A stretch of DNA of 64,000 nt from Aquisediminimonas sp031376385. GTDB taxonomy: Bacteria > Pseudomonadota > Alphaproteobacteria > Sphingomonadales > Sphingomonadaceae. Below are positions 1 through 9,789 of the stretch, one piece after another; position 1 is the first letter of the stretch; every line of letters begins with the position of its first letter. The stretch spans positions 62,001 to 126,000 of the forward strand of contig JANMDQ010000028.1 in NCBI GenBank assembly GCA_031376385.1. The letters run 5' to 3'. The notes under the pieces are model-generated. The model had not been told where the DNA came from and did no database searches. It worked only from the letters and a program-made list of their open reading frames with translations. Position numbers and translations under genes: made by a program.

Positions 1-1086
1 GCTTTTGCCCAATCCCGCAACACTAATGATCTGGATATTCGCAACGTCGCACTGTTTGGCTCCTTTGGTTTTGATCTGACGGACACATTTTCGATCAGTG
101 CCGAGGGCCGCTATTCGAAGGAAACGATTGAACAGTCTGTGGTGACGCGGAACTCCGGCGCGGCGCTTCCGTCGCCTCTGCTGGCGTCGCGCTCATTTAG
201 CAAATTTACACCGCGAGTCACTCTGGATTGGCAAGTTGCGCCCAACCATCTGGTCTACGCCAACTATGCCGAAGGGCAAAAGCCCGGCGGTTTTAACGGG
301 GCCAATGCCATTCGCGGCGGTGTGCCAGCCTATGATCAGGAAAATGTGAAGGGCTTTGAATATGGTCTTAAAAACACATTCCTGAACAACAGGCTGACCG
401 CCAATTTTGCTGCGTTCCGAAACAAGATTACGGGCTATCAGCTGACACAGAACGTATTTGTCGCTGGCCCGCCGATTAGTCAGACCAGTGCAGTTGTGAA
501 TGCAGGCAATGCGACTGTGAAGGGCTTTGAGATTGAATTGCAAGCCCGCCCATCACGCAACCTCACCGTGACAGCGAATTATGCTCTGGCAAATTCACGT
601 TTCACAAAGGGTTTTGACGAAAATCAGGGCGTATTGAATGACGTTCTGGATGATCGCCTGAACAACTGTTCCACTGGCGACCAGTTTCCGTTGCTGGCTG
701 GTTGTCAGGCAAAATTCGGGTCCATCGCAGGCAAGCGCATTCCCCGCGCGCCCGTGCACCAGATTTTCGCTGACATAGACTATAGCCGCGCAATAGGCTC
801 TGGCGATTGGCGCGTCTCTACCGGTGCCAACGTCACCATGATTTCCACCAGCTATGCCCAAGTGCATAATCTGGCGGAAACAGGTGGGTCTGTGGTGGTT
901 GATGCGCGGCTTGGATTTGAAAATGAGATGTTCAAAATCCAAGGCTATGTGAAGAACCTGTTCGACGAAGACTCAGTCGCCCAGATCATCCGCTATGCCT
1001 CTGCAGACGCTGACCTCCGCCGTAACTTCATTGCTGGCCTTCGTCCCGGTCGTCGGTTCGGGGTGGTTTTCTCGGTTAAATATTGA
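1..1086 (+). CDS. TonB-dependent receptor, C-terminal part (5' end outside window)
   Basis: The reading frame is open from base 1, so the start and the plug domain lie upstream. The visible 361 residues are an outer-membrane beta-barrel: alternating polar and aromatic strands such as VYANYAEGQKPGGFNGANA, YGLKNTFLNNRLTANFAAF and GFEIELQARPSRNLTVTANY, which are typical of sphingomonad TonB-dependent receptors. The barrel ends in an aromatic residue (FSVKY), as outer-membrane proteins usually do. The family uses TonB energy to import large or scarce substrates across the outer membrane. The substrate cannot be told from the barrel. It ends 30 bp before the convergent regulator gene, with no clear terminator between them. 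Confidence 0.9.
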   Translation, partial: AFAQSRNTNDLDIRNVALFGSFGFDLTDTFSISAEGRYSKETIEQSVVTRNSGAALPSPLLASRSFSKFTPRVTLDWQVAPNHLVYANYAEGQKPGGFNGANAIRGGVPAYDQENVKGFEYGLKNTFLNNRLTANFAAFRNKITGYQLTQNVFVAGPPISQTSAVVNAGNATVKGFEIELQARPSRNLTVTANYALANSRFTKGFDENQGVLNDVLDDRLNNCSTGDQFPLLAGCQAKFGSIAGKRIPRAPVHQIFADIDYSRAIGSGDWRVSTGANVTMISTSYAQVHNLAETGGSVVVDARLGFENEMFKIQGYVKNLFDEDSVAQIIRYASADADLRRNFIAGLRPGRRFGVVFSVKY

Positions 1087-1116
1087 GGACGTCTGCCGGC
1101 GCCTTGCCAGGATATG

Positions 1117-3261
1117 CTACTCTGATGCGGGGAGCGTCCGATTGCTGGGCACCGGCAGTAGATCGGGCCAGCCATATTTGTCCCACGCCGCCGCCATGCC
1201 GATGCGTTGGGCAAAGGGGATGAATTCGGGGTGCTGCCAGATTTGGCGGATGGGATCGGTATCGGCCCAGAGCGACATCAGGCACGCGAGGTTCTGGAGC
1301 GTGATGCGCGCGCCAATGGTTTTGAACACCAGTTCGGCATAACCCATGAACACGGCGGGCAAAGTGATCGCCAGATGTTCCTTTTCCACCATCGTCGCGT
1401 GAAGATAATCGAGTGTGCGGCAATAGGTTTCGCGGTCCTCAGGCACACCACTGCACACGCCCTTTGCAGCGACAAGCCAATAAGCATCCATGACTTCGGG
1501 GGACATAGGCGTGATCCCCTTTGGCGGTGGGATGCTGTTGTTAATCATCAAGCGGGTTTGCTGATAATGGTCGACCGCCGCGTCGTGATTGCCTGCGGCT
1601 GCATTAGCGACGCCCAACCACATGGACGGAAAGCCAAGGTCCACACAGCGCTGGGCGTCTGCAATGGCCGCACCCACATTGCCCAGATTAAGCTGTCCGG
1701 CCGAGCGGCACATATAATGTCTGCCATCAACTGGGTCTTGATCAATGGCTTCATCGATGTAGCGCATGCCTTTGCGGGTGAGACCGCAGAACAGCAATAA
1801 TGTGCCCAGCCTGACCGCCACTCCCGGATTGTTTGGTTCAACTTCATACCCCTTAAACGCCAGATCAAGGGCACCAACAATATTGTTCTGGGTGAATTGG
1901 TTCAGGCTGAGCAAGCCGTAAGCCATCCCTAAATTGGGTTTGATCGCTATCGCCTTACGCACGCAATCCGCCATAACGGCAGAGGCTTCGGTCTGGCCGG
2001 TGTCGACGAGATAAATCCCCATGCGCTGATGCACATCGCCCAATAAAACCCAGGCTTCGGCAAAGTTCGGATCGAGCGCAACCGCCTCTTCGAGCAAAGC
2101 TGCTGCGCGCGTGAGAACACTGTCTCCGAATAGGCGTGCATTGAGCGACCGTCCCTGCAGGAAAAGATCATAGGCCTGTTTGCTGTGCGTCATTCCCAGA
2201 ATTTTCGGGGGCTTCATCGTGACACCCAGCGCGCTGCTAATTGCCGCCGTAACCGCTTGCGCCACTGTTTCCTGAAGCGCGAAAACATCGTCAAATGTCC
2301 CATCGAACCGCTGTGCCCATAGTTCAAACCCGGTATCGCCTGCGATCAAGTGCGCATGGATGCGGACGCGATCCCCCTGACGCTGCACTGACCCTTCGAT
2401 TAGATGAGACACGCCAAGCGCCCCCGCAATCTGTGCCGGAGGCAGATCGCTGCCCCGGAAATGGAAGGATGACGTTCGCCCCGCAACCAGCAATTGCGGC
2501 ACCTGACCCAGCGTTGTGATCAGTTCATCAACCATGCCGTCCGCAAAATAGTCCGCCGCGTCAAGACTGCCCAATGCCTGAAAGGGCAGCACAGCAATGC
2601 GCGTTTTCTGCTCTATTTTTTCCGCCACCACAATCTGCCGCGCGGACGGCGCTCTGGCGGCCCAAGCACCCTGCAGCCGTTCGGCTAAATCTTGCTCACC
2701 GCACTCCCGAAGCTTGGTCAAGGCAAGTTCCAACGATGCCCGAATGCGGTGCGTGACTTGTTGTCGCCGGCCACCAAGCCAATTGCCGAACGCGTCACCA
2801 AAATTCAGCTGGTCAAGTAAGGGCTTGTTTCCAATTTCCAGCAGCAGCTGGACAGCAGCTTCGCCATTGCCATCCGCCAATGCTCTTTCCAGATCGGCAA
2901 GATCAGTGCGCAGCGCCGGAGGGATCAGGCCTATCCGCTCTCGCGTTATGGTGAGAACAGGAACCCCAAGGGGTTCAACCGTTTTGCCCAGTTCCAAAAG
3001 ACATTGCCGCAGGCTTGCCCGGGCCTGTGCCTCGAAACGCCCCGGCCACAGCAATTTGGTGACGTCTTCTCGCGTCATTGGGCTGTCTGGCTCAAGCGAT
3101 AATATCGCCAACAACGCCCGCGCGCGGCGATTGGTAACTGCGATGGGAAGGCCACCCGGTCCGATCAGCGCGAATTCACCAAATAGCGAAACGCGTACAA
3201 CGACGGGAGCCTCCGCAACCGCCAGTTCGTCTCTCGTTTGAGTCCCCCGATCGGCTGACAT
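1117..3261 (-). CDS. Winged-helix transcriptional regulator with TolB-like and TPR regions
   Basis: A 714-residue cytoplasmic-type regulator. Residues about 25-110 look like an OmpR/SARP-type winged helix (VRVSLFGEFALIGP, RARALLAILSLEPDSPMTRE, LLWPGRFEAQARASLRQCL), followed by a linker resembling a bacterial transcriptional activator region. Residues about 220-350 carry a TolB/FlgO-like N-terminal domain (RIAVLPFQALG, DYFADGMVDELITTLGQVP, LIEGSVQRQGDRVRI, HLIAGDTGFELWAQRFDG). The rest is TPR-like helices (LDPNFAEAWVLLGDVHQRMG). This architecture is known from CadC/HilA-like regulators and cyclase-linked proteins. ATG at 3261 is preferred over GTG at 3267 because AAAGGGG lies 5 bases upstream. 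It may regulate the convergent receptor gene. No membrane segment is obvious. Confidence 0.8.
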   Translation of the reverse strand: MSADRGTQTRDELAVAEAPVVVRVSLFGEFALIGPGGLPIAVTNRRARALLAILSLEPDSPMTREDVTKLLWPGRFEAQARASLRQCLLELGKTVEPLGVPVLTITRERIGLIPPALRTDLADLERALADGNGEAAVQLLLEIGNKPLLDQLNFGDAFGNWLGGRRQQVTHRIRASLELALTKLRECGEQDLAERLQGAWAARAPSARQIVVAEKIEQKTRIAVLPFQALGSLDAADYFADGMVDELITTLGQVPQLLVAGRTSSFHFRGSDLPPAQIAGALGVSHLIEGSVQRQGDRVRIHAHLIAGDTGFELWAQRFDGTFDDVFALQETVAQAVTAAISSALGVTMKPPKILGMTHSKQAYDLFLQGRSLNARLFGDSVLTRAAALLEEAVALDPNFAEAWVLLGDVHQRMGIYLVDTGQTEASAVMADCVRKAIAIKPNLGMAYGLLSLNQFTQNNIVGALDLAFKGYEVEPNNPGVAVRLGTLLLFCGLTRKGMRYIDEAIDQDPVDGRHYMCRSAGQLNLGNVGAAIADAQRCVDLGFPSMWLGVANAAAGNHDAAVDHYQQTRLMINNSIPPPKGITPMSPEVMDAYWLVAAKGVCSGVPEDRETYCRTLDYLHATMVEKEHLAITLPAVFMGYAELVFKTIGARITLQNLACLMSLWADTDPIRQIWQHPEFIPFAQRIGMAAAWDKYGWPDLLPVPSNRTLPASE

Positions 3262-3507
3262 CAACACCCCTTTGCACGCATGCTAAAGCCAGCTGCATTG
3301 AGAATCCACAATAATCTGCTGCGGCTAGATGCGAAAACATGCGATTGAAATGACGCTCATTGATAAAGATCATCCGTCAAAGACCTTCTTTATTTTGACT
3401 GGCGCGCTAACAATTATGGCGATTGCGGCAGTGGGCGCAACTGCTATGAGATGCGCCAAGCCATGTTATTGTCGCTCTCTGGCTCAAGCTAACCGATAAG
3501 GCGCAGA

Positions 3508-5532
3508 ATGAAATACCCAAAACTGCTGGAACCGCTCGATCTGGGCTTCACGACCATTAAGAACCGTTCGATCATGGGTTCGATGCATACCGGCTTGGAA
3601 GAGATGGATGGCGGCTTTGAACGGATGGCGGCTTATTTCGCTGAGCGTGCCGCCAACGGTATCGGTATGATCATTACCGGGGGCATTTCCCCCAATACGG
3701 AATCATCGCGCGGTGGCGCGACAATGTCCAATGATGAAGAGGCGCAAAAGCATCGTCTGGTCACAGATGCAGTGCATGCGGCCGATCCTGACGTGAAGAT
3801 TTGTATGCAGATTCTCCATCCAGGGCCGCTCGCGCATACGCTTGATTTGGTTGCGCCGTCCGCCGTGAAATCGCGCATTGGCCGCTATGTCCCCAACGCG
3901 CTAGATGCTGACGGTGTTCAAAAGCAAATTGACGATCATGTGCGCAGCGCGGTGATGGCCCAAAAGGCCGGTTATGACGGCGTGGAAATCATTGGGTCGG
4001 CGGGATATCTTATTTCCTCATTCCTTGTCGAAAAAACCAATTTGCGTGATGATGATTATGGTGGCTCTTACGAAAACCGGATGCGCTTTGCGCTGGAAAT
4101 CGTCGAACAAACGCGTGCGGCAGTGGGTAAGAATTTCATCGTCATTTTCCGCATCGCCGCCATGGATATGCTCGAAGGTGGGATGAGCTGGGACGAAATT
4201 GTCACCTTGGCAAAGCGGCTTGAACTGGCAGGCGTCAGCATCATCTCCACCCATTTTACTTGGCACGAAAGCGCAGTTCCGACCATTGCAACGATGGTGC
4301 CGAGGGCCGCATTCACAGGCGTAACCGGGCGGCTGCGCAAACATGTCAACGTGCCGATGATCACGTCGAACCGCATCAACATGCCAGATGTGGCAGAGGC
4401 GGTGCTGGCGCGCGGCGATGCTGATCTGGTGTCAATGGCCCGACCTCTGCTGGCCGATAGCGAATTCATGCGCAAAACCATCGAGGGCCGCGAAGATGAA
4501 ATTAACACCTGTATCGCGTGCAATCAGGCCTGCCTTGATCATACCTTCACTGGTATTTTGACATCATGTCTCGTCAACCCGCGCGCCTGCCATGAAACGC
4601 AGCTTCACTATTTGCCCACCACTGCTGCCAAGAAAATAGCAGTCGTCGGCGCGGGGCCTGCGGGCTTGGCCTATGCCACAACCGCTGCACAGCGCGGCCA
4701 TCATGTGACTTTGTTTGAGGCATCCGCCGAAATTGGCGGGCAGTTCAACTTGGCAAAGCGCATTCCGGGTAAAGAGGAATTTTACGAAACATTGCGCTAT
4801 TTCAACCGCATGATTGAAGTGAATAAGATTGACCTCAAACTTGGGGTAAGGGCCGACGCGGAAAGCCTGAAACAAGGTGGGTTTGACGAAGTGATCATAT
4901 CCACTGGCATCACGCCGCGCGTGCCCGATATTGCCGGGATCAATCACCCTAAAGTGGTCAGCTATATTGACGTCATCCTCGGCAAAAAGGCAGTTGGCAG
5001 CCGGGTCGCGGTCATTGGCGCGGGCGGCATTGGTTTTGATGTCTGCGAACTGATCACGCACAGCGGGCCTTCGGGCGCGCTTGACCGGGATGTCTTTGCC
5101 GCTGAATGGGGCGTCGATTTCGAAAACCATCCGCGCGGCGGCGTGACAGGCGTTGAGCCGCGCGTTGCTAAGTCTGAACGCGAAGTGTTCCTGCTGCAAC
5201 GCAAGGATAGTAAAGTCGGCGGCGGTCTTGGCAAGACCACAGGCTGGACGCACCGCATCACGCTCGCGCGGCGCGGGGTTAAAATGATGAACGGCGTTGA
5301 ATATCTCAAGATCGACGATTCTGGCCTGCATATCCTGCAAGGCGGCTTGCCCGAATTGCTGGAAGTGGACACGATCATCATTTGCGCCGGGCAAGATCCT
5401 GCGCGTGGCCTATTTGATGAACTGGCCGAAATGGGAGTGCAAGCTGAACTGATTGGCGGCGCTTTCGAGGCCGCAGAGCTTGACGCAAAAGCCGCCATCA
5501 AACAAGCCAGCTATCTCGCCGCGGCGGCCTAG
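3508..5532 (+). CDS. fadH: 2,4-dienoyl-CoA reductase (NADPH), FadH-type
   Basis: A 674-residue flavoenzyme of the old-yellow-enzyme plus pyridine-nucleotide-reductase type. The N-terminus (LLEPLDLGFTTIKNRSIMGS, then MHTGLEE) closely follows E. coli FadH. Residues about 1-320 form the FMN barrel. A cysteine cluster CIACNQAC followed by another Cys about 11 residues later (about residues 335-355) would bind a [4Fe-4S] centre. FAD/NAD(P) Rossmann motifs follow (VVGAGPAGLAYA; VAVIGAGGIGFDVCEL). Length matches the family (about 670). It removes unsaturated double bonds at even positions during beta-oxidation. It is convergent with the MaoC-like gene, only 6 bp away. Specificity for dienoyl-CoA rather than another enone is inferred from similarity. 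Confidence 0.9.
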   Translation: MKYPKLLEPLDLGFTTIKNRSIMGSMHTGLEEMDGGFERMAAYFAERAANGIGMIITGGISPNTESSRGGATMSNDEEAQKHRLVTDAVHAADPDVKICMQILHPGPLAHTLDLVAPSAVKSRIGRYVPNALDADGVQKQIDDHVRSAVMAQKAGYDGVEIIGSAGYLISSFLVEKTNLRDDDYGGSYENRMRFALEIVEQTRAAVGKNFIVIFRIAAMDMLEGGMSWDEIVTLAKRLELAGVSIISTHFTWHESAVPTIATMVPRAAFTGVTGRLRKHVNVPMITSNRINMPDVAEAVLARGDADLVSMARPLLADSEFMRKTIEGREDEINTCIACNQACLDHTFTGILTSCLVNPRACHETQLHYLPTTAAKKIAVVGAGPAGLAYATTAAQRGHHVTLFEASAEIGGQFNLAKRIPGKEEFYETLRYFNRMIEVNKIDLKLGVRADAESLKQGGFDEVIISTGITPRVPDIAGINHPKVVSYIDVILGKKAVGSRVAVIGAGGIGFDVCELITHSGPSGALDRDVFAAEWGVDFENHPRGGVTGVEPRVAKSEREVFLLQRKDSKVGGGLGKTTGWTHRITLARRGVKMMNGVEYLKIDDSGLHILQGGLPELLEVDTIIICAGQDPARGLFDELAEMGVQAELIGGAFEAAELDAKAAIKQASYLAAAA

Positions 5533-5538
5533 TTGGTC

Positions 5539-6366
5539 CTAAAAATCGGCCTCTGCCGTCATTAGGATGCGGCCGGCTTCGCTTATGGCAGACAGGGTCA
5601 TCGCGTGCGCGCTGATTTTGCCGACCAGATGCAGAAGCTCCCCGACGAAAGCAGGGGCCTGCGCACGCATTGAAAATCTGTTCAGACGATAAGAACCCAA
5701 TTCCCGTGCGGCGAGGTCCATCAGCAATGTCGCAATCAAGGGCCCGTGGACGACGAGCCCGCGATAGCCTTCTTCGCCCGTCGCATAAGGATGATCATAA
5801 TGGATGCGGTGGCTGTTGAAGGTGAGGGCGGAGTAGCGGAACAACAGGGCTTCTGACGGGGTGAGTGAACGGCGGATTGGCCAGCCAGACAGGTCTGCTA
5901 AATCCTTGGACTGCCCCGTTGGCGACGTCGCGGTTGGTGCGTCGCGGTAAACGATCGATTGCCGCTCAGTTACCGCCAGCACGCCGTCTGCCACCGTTTC
6001 ATGATCCACCGTCACGAAGACCAATGGTCCAGTTGCGCCCGTCTTCTCGCTAATCTCGGCTATGGTTGACCGGCGGTTGATCTCTGCTCCTGCTGTCATC
6101 GGCGCATGAAAATTGACTTGGCTCGCCGCCCACATCCGGCGGGGCAGCGGCACTGGCGGCATGAACCCACCGCGTTTGGGATGGCCGTCAGGGCCAAGTT
6201 CCGCCGTTGCGGCTTCCGGCGGACACAGGCACCAGTGAATGCCGTGCGGCGCACTATCGCCCCTCTCGTCGCTATCGAAGGTCGCACGGAACCGATCAAG
6301 CAGACTGCGCGGCAGCATATCGCTTTGCTCTTGCGTCTGGCCGATCCAGGTATTCCAGTCTTCCAT
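5539..6366 (-). CDS. MaoC-like / HTD2-type hydroxyacyl-thioester dehydratase (mesaconyl-C4-CoA-hydratase-like)
   Basis: A 275-residue double hot-dog protein. The N-terminal half (WIGQTQEQSDMLPRSLLDRF, HWCLCPPEAATAELGPDGHP, FMPPVPLPRRMWAASQVNFH) is an FAS1-like dehydratase region. The C-terminal half has the MaoC-type active-site stretch LLFRYSALTFNSHRIHYDHP with GLVVHGPLIATLL. These signatures are typical of itaconyl/mesaconyl-C4-CoA hydratases and HTD2-like 3-hydroxyacyl-thioester dehydratases. The ATG at 6366 is chosen because AAAGGG sits 8 bases upstream; ATGs at 6384 and 6408 lack this. It lies between fadH and the molybdoenzyme, so a role in an acyl-CoA pathway is likely, but the exact substrate is not known. 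Confidence 0.8.
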   Translation of the reverse strand: MEDWNTWIGQTQEQSDMLPRSLLDRFRATFDSDERGDSAPHGIHWCLCPPEAATAELGPDGHPKRGGFMPPVPLPRRMWAASQVNFHAPMTAGAEINRRSTIAEISEKTGATGPLVFVTVDHETVADGVLAVTERQSIVYRDAPTATSPTGQSKDLADLSGWPIRRSLTPSEALLFRYSALTFNSHRIHYDHPYATGEEGYRGLVVHGPLIATLLMDLAARELGSYRLNRFSMRAQAPAFVGELLHLVGKISAHAMTLSAISEAGRILMTAEADF

Positions 6367-6469
6367 GAATTCGGCCCTTTGCATTCCCGCCCCAGCCTTT
6401 ACCCTCACTTATAGCAGTTAACACCATCGCCAAAATCAATAGGGTTAGCGTCCGTTAGGGAGAGCCACG

Positions 6470-8614
6470 ATGAGCCAAGAAACGCACCGCACATTTTGCC
6501 GATTTTGCCACGCCAGCTGCGCAATGCTTGTCGATGTCGAAAATAACAAAGTGAAGGCAGTTCGCGGCGATCCGGAAAATGAGCTTTTCGGCGGCTACAC
6601 CTGCGTTAAGGGTCGCCAGATGACGGACATGCACAATTTGCCCGAACGGCTGCTGAAGCCGCTCATCCGGCGGGACGGAGAATTTGTTGAGATCTCAACT
6701 GCTGATGCCTTGGTTGAAATTGCCGCGCGGATGAAGCAGATGATACAGGAGCATGGTCCGCACAGCATCGCGCTTTATTGCGGCACCAATGCCTTTCAAA
6801 ACAGCGCTGTGCTCGGCACATCCTATGCGCTGGCGCAGGCCATTGGATCGCGAAACTATTATACCAGCGTGACTGTTGATCAACCTGCCAAGGTGTTCAC
6901 CAGCGCGCGCTACGGCCAGTGGATGGGCGGATCGAATAATTTTGCAGACTCTGATGTAGTGATGTTTGTTGGCAACAACCCGCTCGTTTCGCATTACTCC
7001 CCGTCCGGCGGCCTGCCGCCCTTTTCCCCGTCCAAGCGGCTGCGCGATGCCAAAGCGCGGGGCTTGAAGGTGATTGTCGTTGATCCGCGCGAAAGCGATA
7101 TTGGGGCGCACGCGGATATCCATTTGCAGGTGAAACCAGGCGAAGACCCAGCCTTGCTAGGCGGCATTCTTCACGTGATCATTGCCGAAGGGCTTTATGA
7201 TCAGAACTTTGTCGCAGCGCATGTCGATGGCTTTGATGCCTTGGCCGAAGCTGTGAAGGATTTCACCCCGGATATCGCGGCCAAACGGGCAGGCGTTGAT
7301 GCCGGTGAATTGATTAAGGCCGCGCGGCTTTTTGCAAAGGCGACCAAAGGAAAGGTCGTGACGGGCACCGGCCCGGAAATGGCAGGCCACGGGGTGTTGA
7401 CCGAATATCTCGTTTCAGCCCTCAACATCATCTGTGCGCGGTTCAATCAGGAAGGGGATAAGGTCGCCAACCCGATGGTGTTCATGCCCTTTGCTGCAGG
7501 GGCGAAAAAGGCGCAGGTCGCGCCGCCTGTCCCTATGTTTGGCGAAGGCTTTGCCCCGTCGCGGATCAGGGGCATCGGAACGCTCGGCCAGGAAATGCCG
7601 TGCCCTGTGCTGGCCGATGAAATCCTGACCCCCGGTGAAGGGCAGATTAAAATGCTCATCTCAATTGGCGGCAATCCTGAAATCGCCTTCCCTAACCAGC
7701 GCAAAGTGCGCAAGGCGCTCGATACTGTTGATCTCTTCGTTCAGATTGACCCTTGGATGTCAGCGAGCGCGAAGCGTGCGGACATCATCCTTGCCCCCAG
7801 CATGTGCTTGGAACGCGAAGACATTAACAATGTGTCGCAGCCTTTTTGTGAAGAGCCCTATGCCCATTATACCGAAGCCATGGTTCCGCCCCCCGGTGAT
7901 ACGATGGATGAATATGAAATGCTCTGGTGGCTTGCCAAGCATCTTGGGCTCCAGCTGTCTTTGCCCGGCGGCGATTGCTCAATGGAGGTCTGCCCTGACA
8001 AGATGACCATGCTGGATCTGATATCGCACGGCTGCCTCGTCGCGCCCAGCAGGGCGCGGGCCGATGCGAAAACACATGACCGGCCCGGCAGCGCGATCTT
8101 CTATCCTGATCAGCACTTGACCATAGCGCCCGCTGATCCTGATGCGTCAGAGAAATTCCATCTGGATGCTGGTGCCATGCCTGATGCGTTCAAAGCCTTT
8201 GCGGCAAACCCGCCTGAGGCCGATGGATTTGATTTCCGCTTGATCTCGCGCCGGTCAAAGCACCGCTATAATAGCAATGGCCACACATTCCCGCATTTGA
8301 AGAAAAAAATGCCAACCAATCCGGCCTTCCTCCACCCAGATGATCTTGCCGCGTTGTCGATATCAGACGGCGACGTGATCGAAATTAGCTCAAAAGTCGC
8401 ATCCATTTTTGCCGTCACCCAAGCCAGCGACAAGATCCGCCGTGGCGTCATTTCCATGTCGCACGCTTGGGGCGATGATGATGCTGGCAAAGATGAAGTG
8501 CGTGAAAAAGGCGGATCAACCAACCGCTTGATTGATGATATTGACGGCATGGATCCGATTACAGGCATGGTGAAACAAAGCGCCATTCCAGTGCGGATCG
8601 CTGCTGCGGCGTAA
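6470..8614 (+). CDS. Molybdopterin-dependent oxidoreductase (formate dehydrogenase/DMSO reductase superfamily)
   Basis: A 714-residue catalytic-subunit-like protein without a Tat signal, so probably cytoplasmic. Cys10, Cys13, Cys17 and Cys45 form the N-terminal [4Fe-4S] motif (CRFCHASC ... GGYTC). Further molybdopterin-family blocks are VMFVGNNPLVSHYSP, LKVIVVDPRESDIGAHADI, IKMLISIGGNPEIAFPN and a C-terminal dinucleotide-binding domain (FRLISRRSKHRYNSNGHT). The expected metal-ligand region (SVTVDQPAKV) has no Cys or Sec, so it need not be a formate dehydrogenase. No electron-transfer subunit is adjacent. AGGGAG lies 9 bases before the ATG. It is divergent from the MaoC-like gene. The substrate is unknown. 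Confidence 0.85.
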   Translation: MSQETHRTFCRFCHASCAMLVDVENNKVKAVRGDPENELFGGYTCVKGRQMTDMHNLPERLLKPLIRRDGEFVEISTADALVEIAARMKQMIQEHGPHSIALYCGTNAFQNSAVLGTSYALAQAIGSRNYYTSVTVDQPAKVFTSARYGQWMGGSNNFADSDVVMFVGNNPLVSHYSPSGGLPPFSPSKRLRDAKARGLKVIVVDPRESDIGAHADIHLQVKPGEDPALLGGILHVIIAEGLYDQNFVAAHVDGFDALAEAVKDFTPDIAAKRAGVDAGELIKAARLFAKATKGKVVTGTGPEMAGHGVLTEYLVSALNIICARFNQEGDKVANPMVFMPFAAGAKKAQVAPPVPMFGEGFAPSRIRGIGTLGQEMPCPVLADEILTPGEGQIKMLISIGGNPEIAFPNQRKVRKALDTVDLFVQIDPWMSASAKRADIILAPSMCLEREDINNVSQPFCEEPYAHYTEAMVPPPGDTMDEYEMLWWLAKHLGLQLSLPGGDCSMEVCPDKMTMLDLISHGCLVAPSRARADAKTHDRPGSAIFYPDQHLTIAPADPDASEKFHLDAGAMPDAFKAFAANPPEADGFDFRLISRRSKHRYNSNGHTFPHLKKKMPTNPAFLHPDDLAALSISDGDVIEISSKVASIFAVTQASDKIRRGVISMSHAWGDDDAGKDEVREKGGSTNRLIDDIDGMDPITGMVKQSAIPVRIAAAA

Positions 8615-8894
8615 GAGCGAAGCGCGATGTGGCTGTGTGCGGGCTGACATGCGAGGTCCGGCGGACGAGCGACATCGACTTGTCTTGGGCAAACGACCGG
8701 CGATCATGAATGGCGGGTGTGTTGGGGGGAGCGGACAGGCAGGTTTTAGGTCGTAAGGGTTGATAGCAGACGGACTTTAGTCAGGGATCGCAATAAGGTG
8801 CCATTCGCGCTGCGCTGCGTTGCCTATTCTATACGATGCTCATAGAGCCTAGGCGCCTTGATCGTGCTTATATTTGTCCACTGGCGATAGAATA

Positions 8895-9638
8895 ATGCAG
8901 ACGTTGATTTACGAAGGCAAAATAGAGCCTGAAGCGGCTCCGCTTACTCTGGACTACCGGCCAATGTTGATGCGGCAGGCGACAGAAACTACGCCTGAGG
9001 CCGAGTTTGAAGTGTCCGTTTTCGTGGGCCGGGTTCGCGTCCACGTTGTCACATCGGTTGCCGACGAGAAGGTCGCAGAAGATCTTTATTTTGCGGCTTG
9101 GGACGTCGCCCGAACATTCGTTGAGGCGGCCGGATTCATAAAAGCCATTCCGTACTCAGTTAGCCTCGATAGGGTCATCCTCCCTAACGGTGAGGTTCGG
9201 AGTTACGTCTTTGGAGACCGATCGCTCGCGGCGATGCACGACTTTACCGACGATGATCTGGAGGCCATTTCCGATCTCACTCTCGTCGATCTCAAGCACG
9301 GACTTGTCCTTTCCGACATATTGATGACGCTCGGAAAGGCCCACTATTCGCCGACGGCTTGTGGTAGGGTAGCGGATAGCGTTGCGCGGCTAATTTCGCC
9401 AAATGCTGGCAGAGCGGCACAATGGAACAATTTGAGGCAAAAGTTGCGTGTTGATGAGGCTTACGTCAGGTCACTTTCAGACGTATCAAAGGCATCGCGG
9501 CATGGCGACAGAATTGAGGTTGATGCCGGAACCAACCAAAAGACGGCGCATCGGGCGTGGGCGCTCGTAGGACGCTATTTGAGGTACCGATTGAAGGGTG
9601 AGCTCGATCCTGAGCGCTATCCTTTGCTAGAAGGCTAA
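8895..9638 (+). CDS. Hypothetical protein, function unknown
   Basis: A 247-residue soluble protein with no signal peptide or membrane segment. I do not recognise a family. The N-terminal half has alternating beta-type stretches (EFEVSVFVGRVRVHVVTSV) and the C-terminal half is helical and basic (NQKTAHRAWALVGRYLRYRL). A TTG at 8874 extends the frame by seven codons, but ATG at 8895 is preferred. It stands alone next to a 1.1-kb non-coding, repeat-rich stretch, and its codon choice looks less GC-biased than the flanking housekeeping genes. That suggests an accessory, possibly acquired gene. Function is not assigned. Confidence 0.6.
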   Translation: MQTLIYEGKIEPEAAPLTLDYRPMLMRQATETTPEAEFEVSVFVGRVRVHVVTSVADEKVAEDLYFAAWDVARTFVEAAGFIKAIPYSVSLDRVILPNGEVRSYVFGDRSLAAMHDFTDDDLEAISDLTLVDLKHGLVLSDILMTLGKAHYSPTACGRVADSVARLISPNAGRAAQWNNLRQKLRVDEAYVRSLSDVSKASRHGDRIEVDAGTNQKTAHRAWALVGRYLRYRLKGELDPERYPLLEG

Positions 9639-9770
9639 TCGGGGTGAAAGCTGTTCGTCAGCTGACGGCGAAAAGTTAAAATTGAACGAGCGGCGGCTTT
9701 CGAGAGAAGCGACCAAGCGTGCAGACGTCCAAAAACTTGTCGCAAACTGCCATAGCCCCATCCGCCGTCT

Positions 9771-9789
9771 CCCCGCACTTGATGCGGGG
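9771..9789. repeat. GC-rich hairpin, REP-like
   Basis: Perfect 7-bp stem CCCCGCA / TGCGGGG around the loop CTTGA. The form resembles the short palindromic intergenic repeats common in sphingomonad genomes; a similar stem is found at 44322-44344. Confidence 0.5.
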
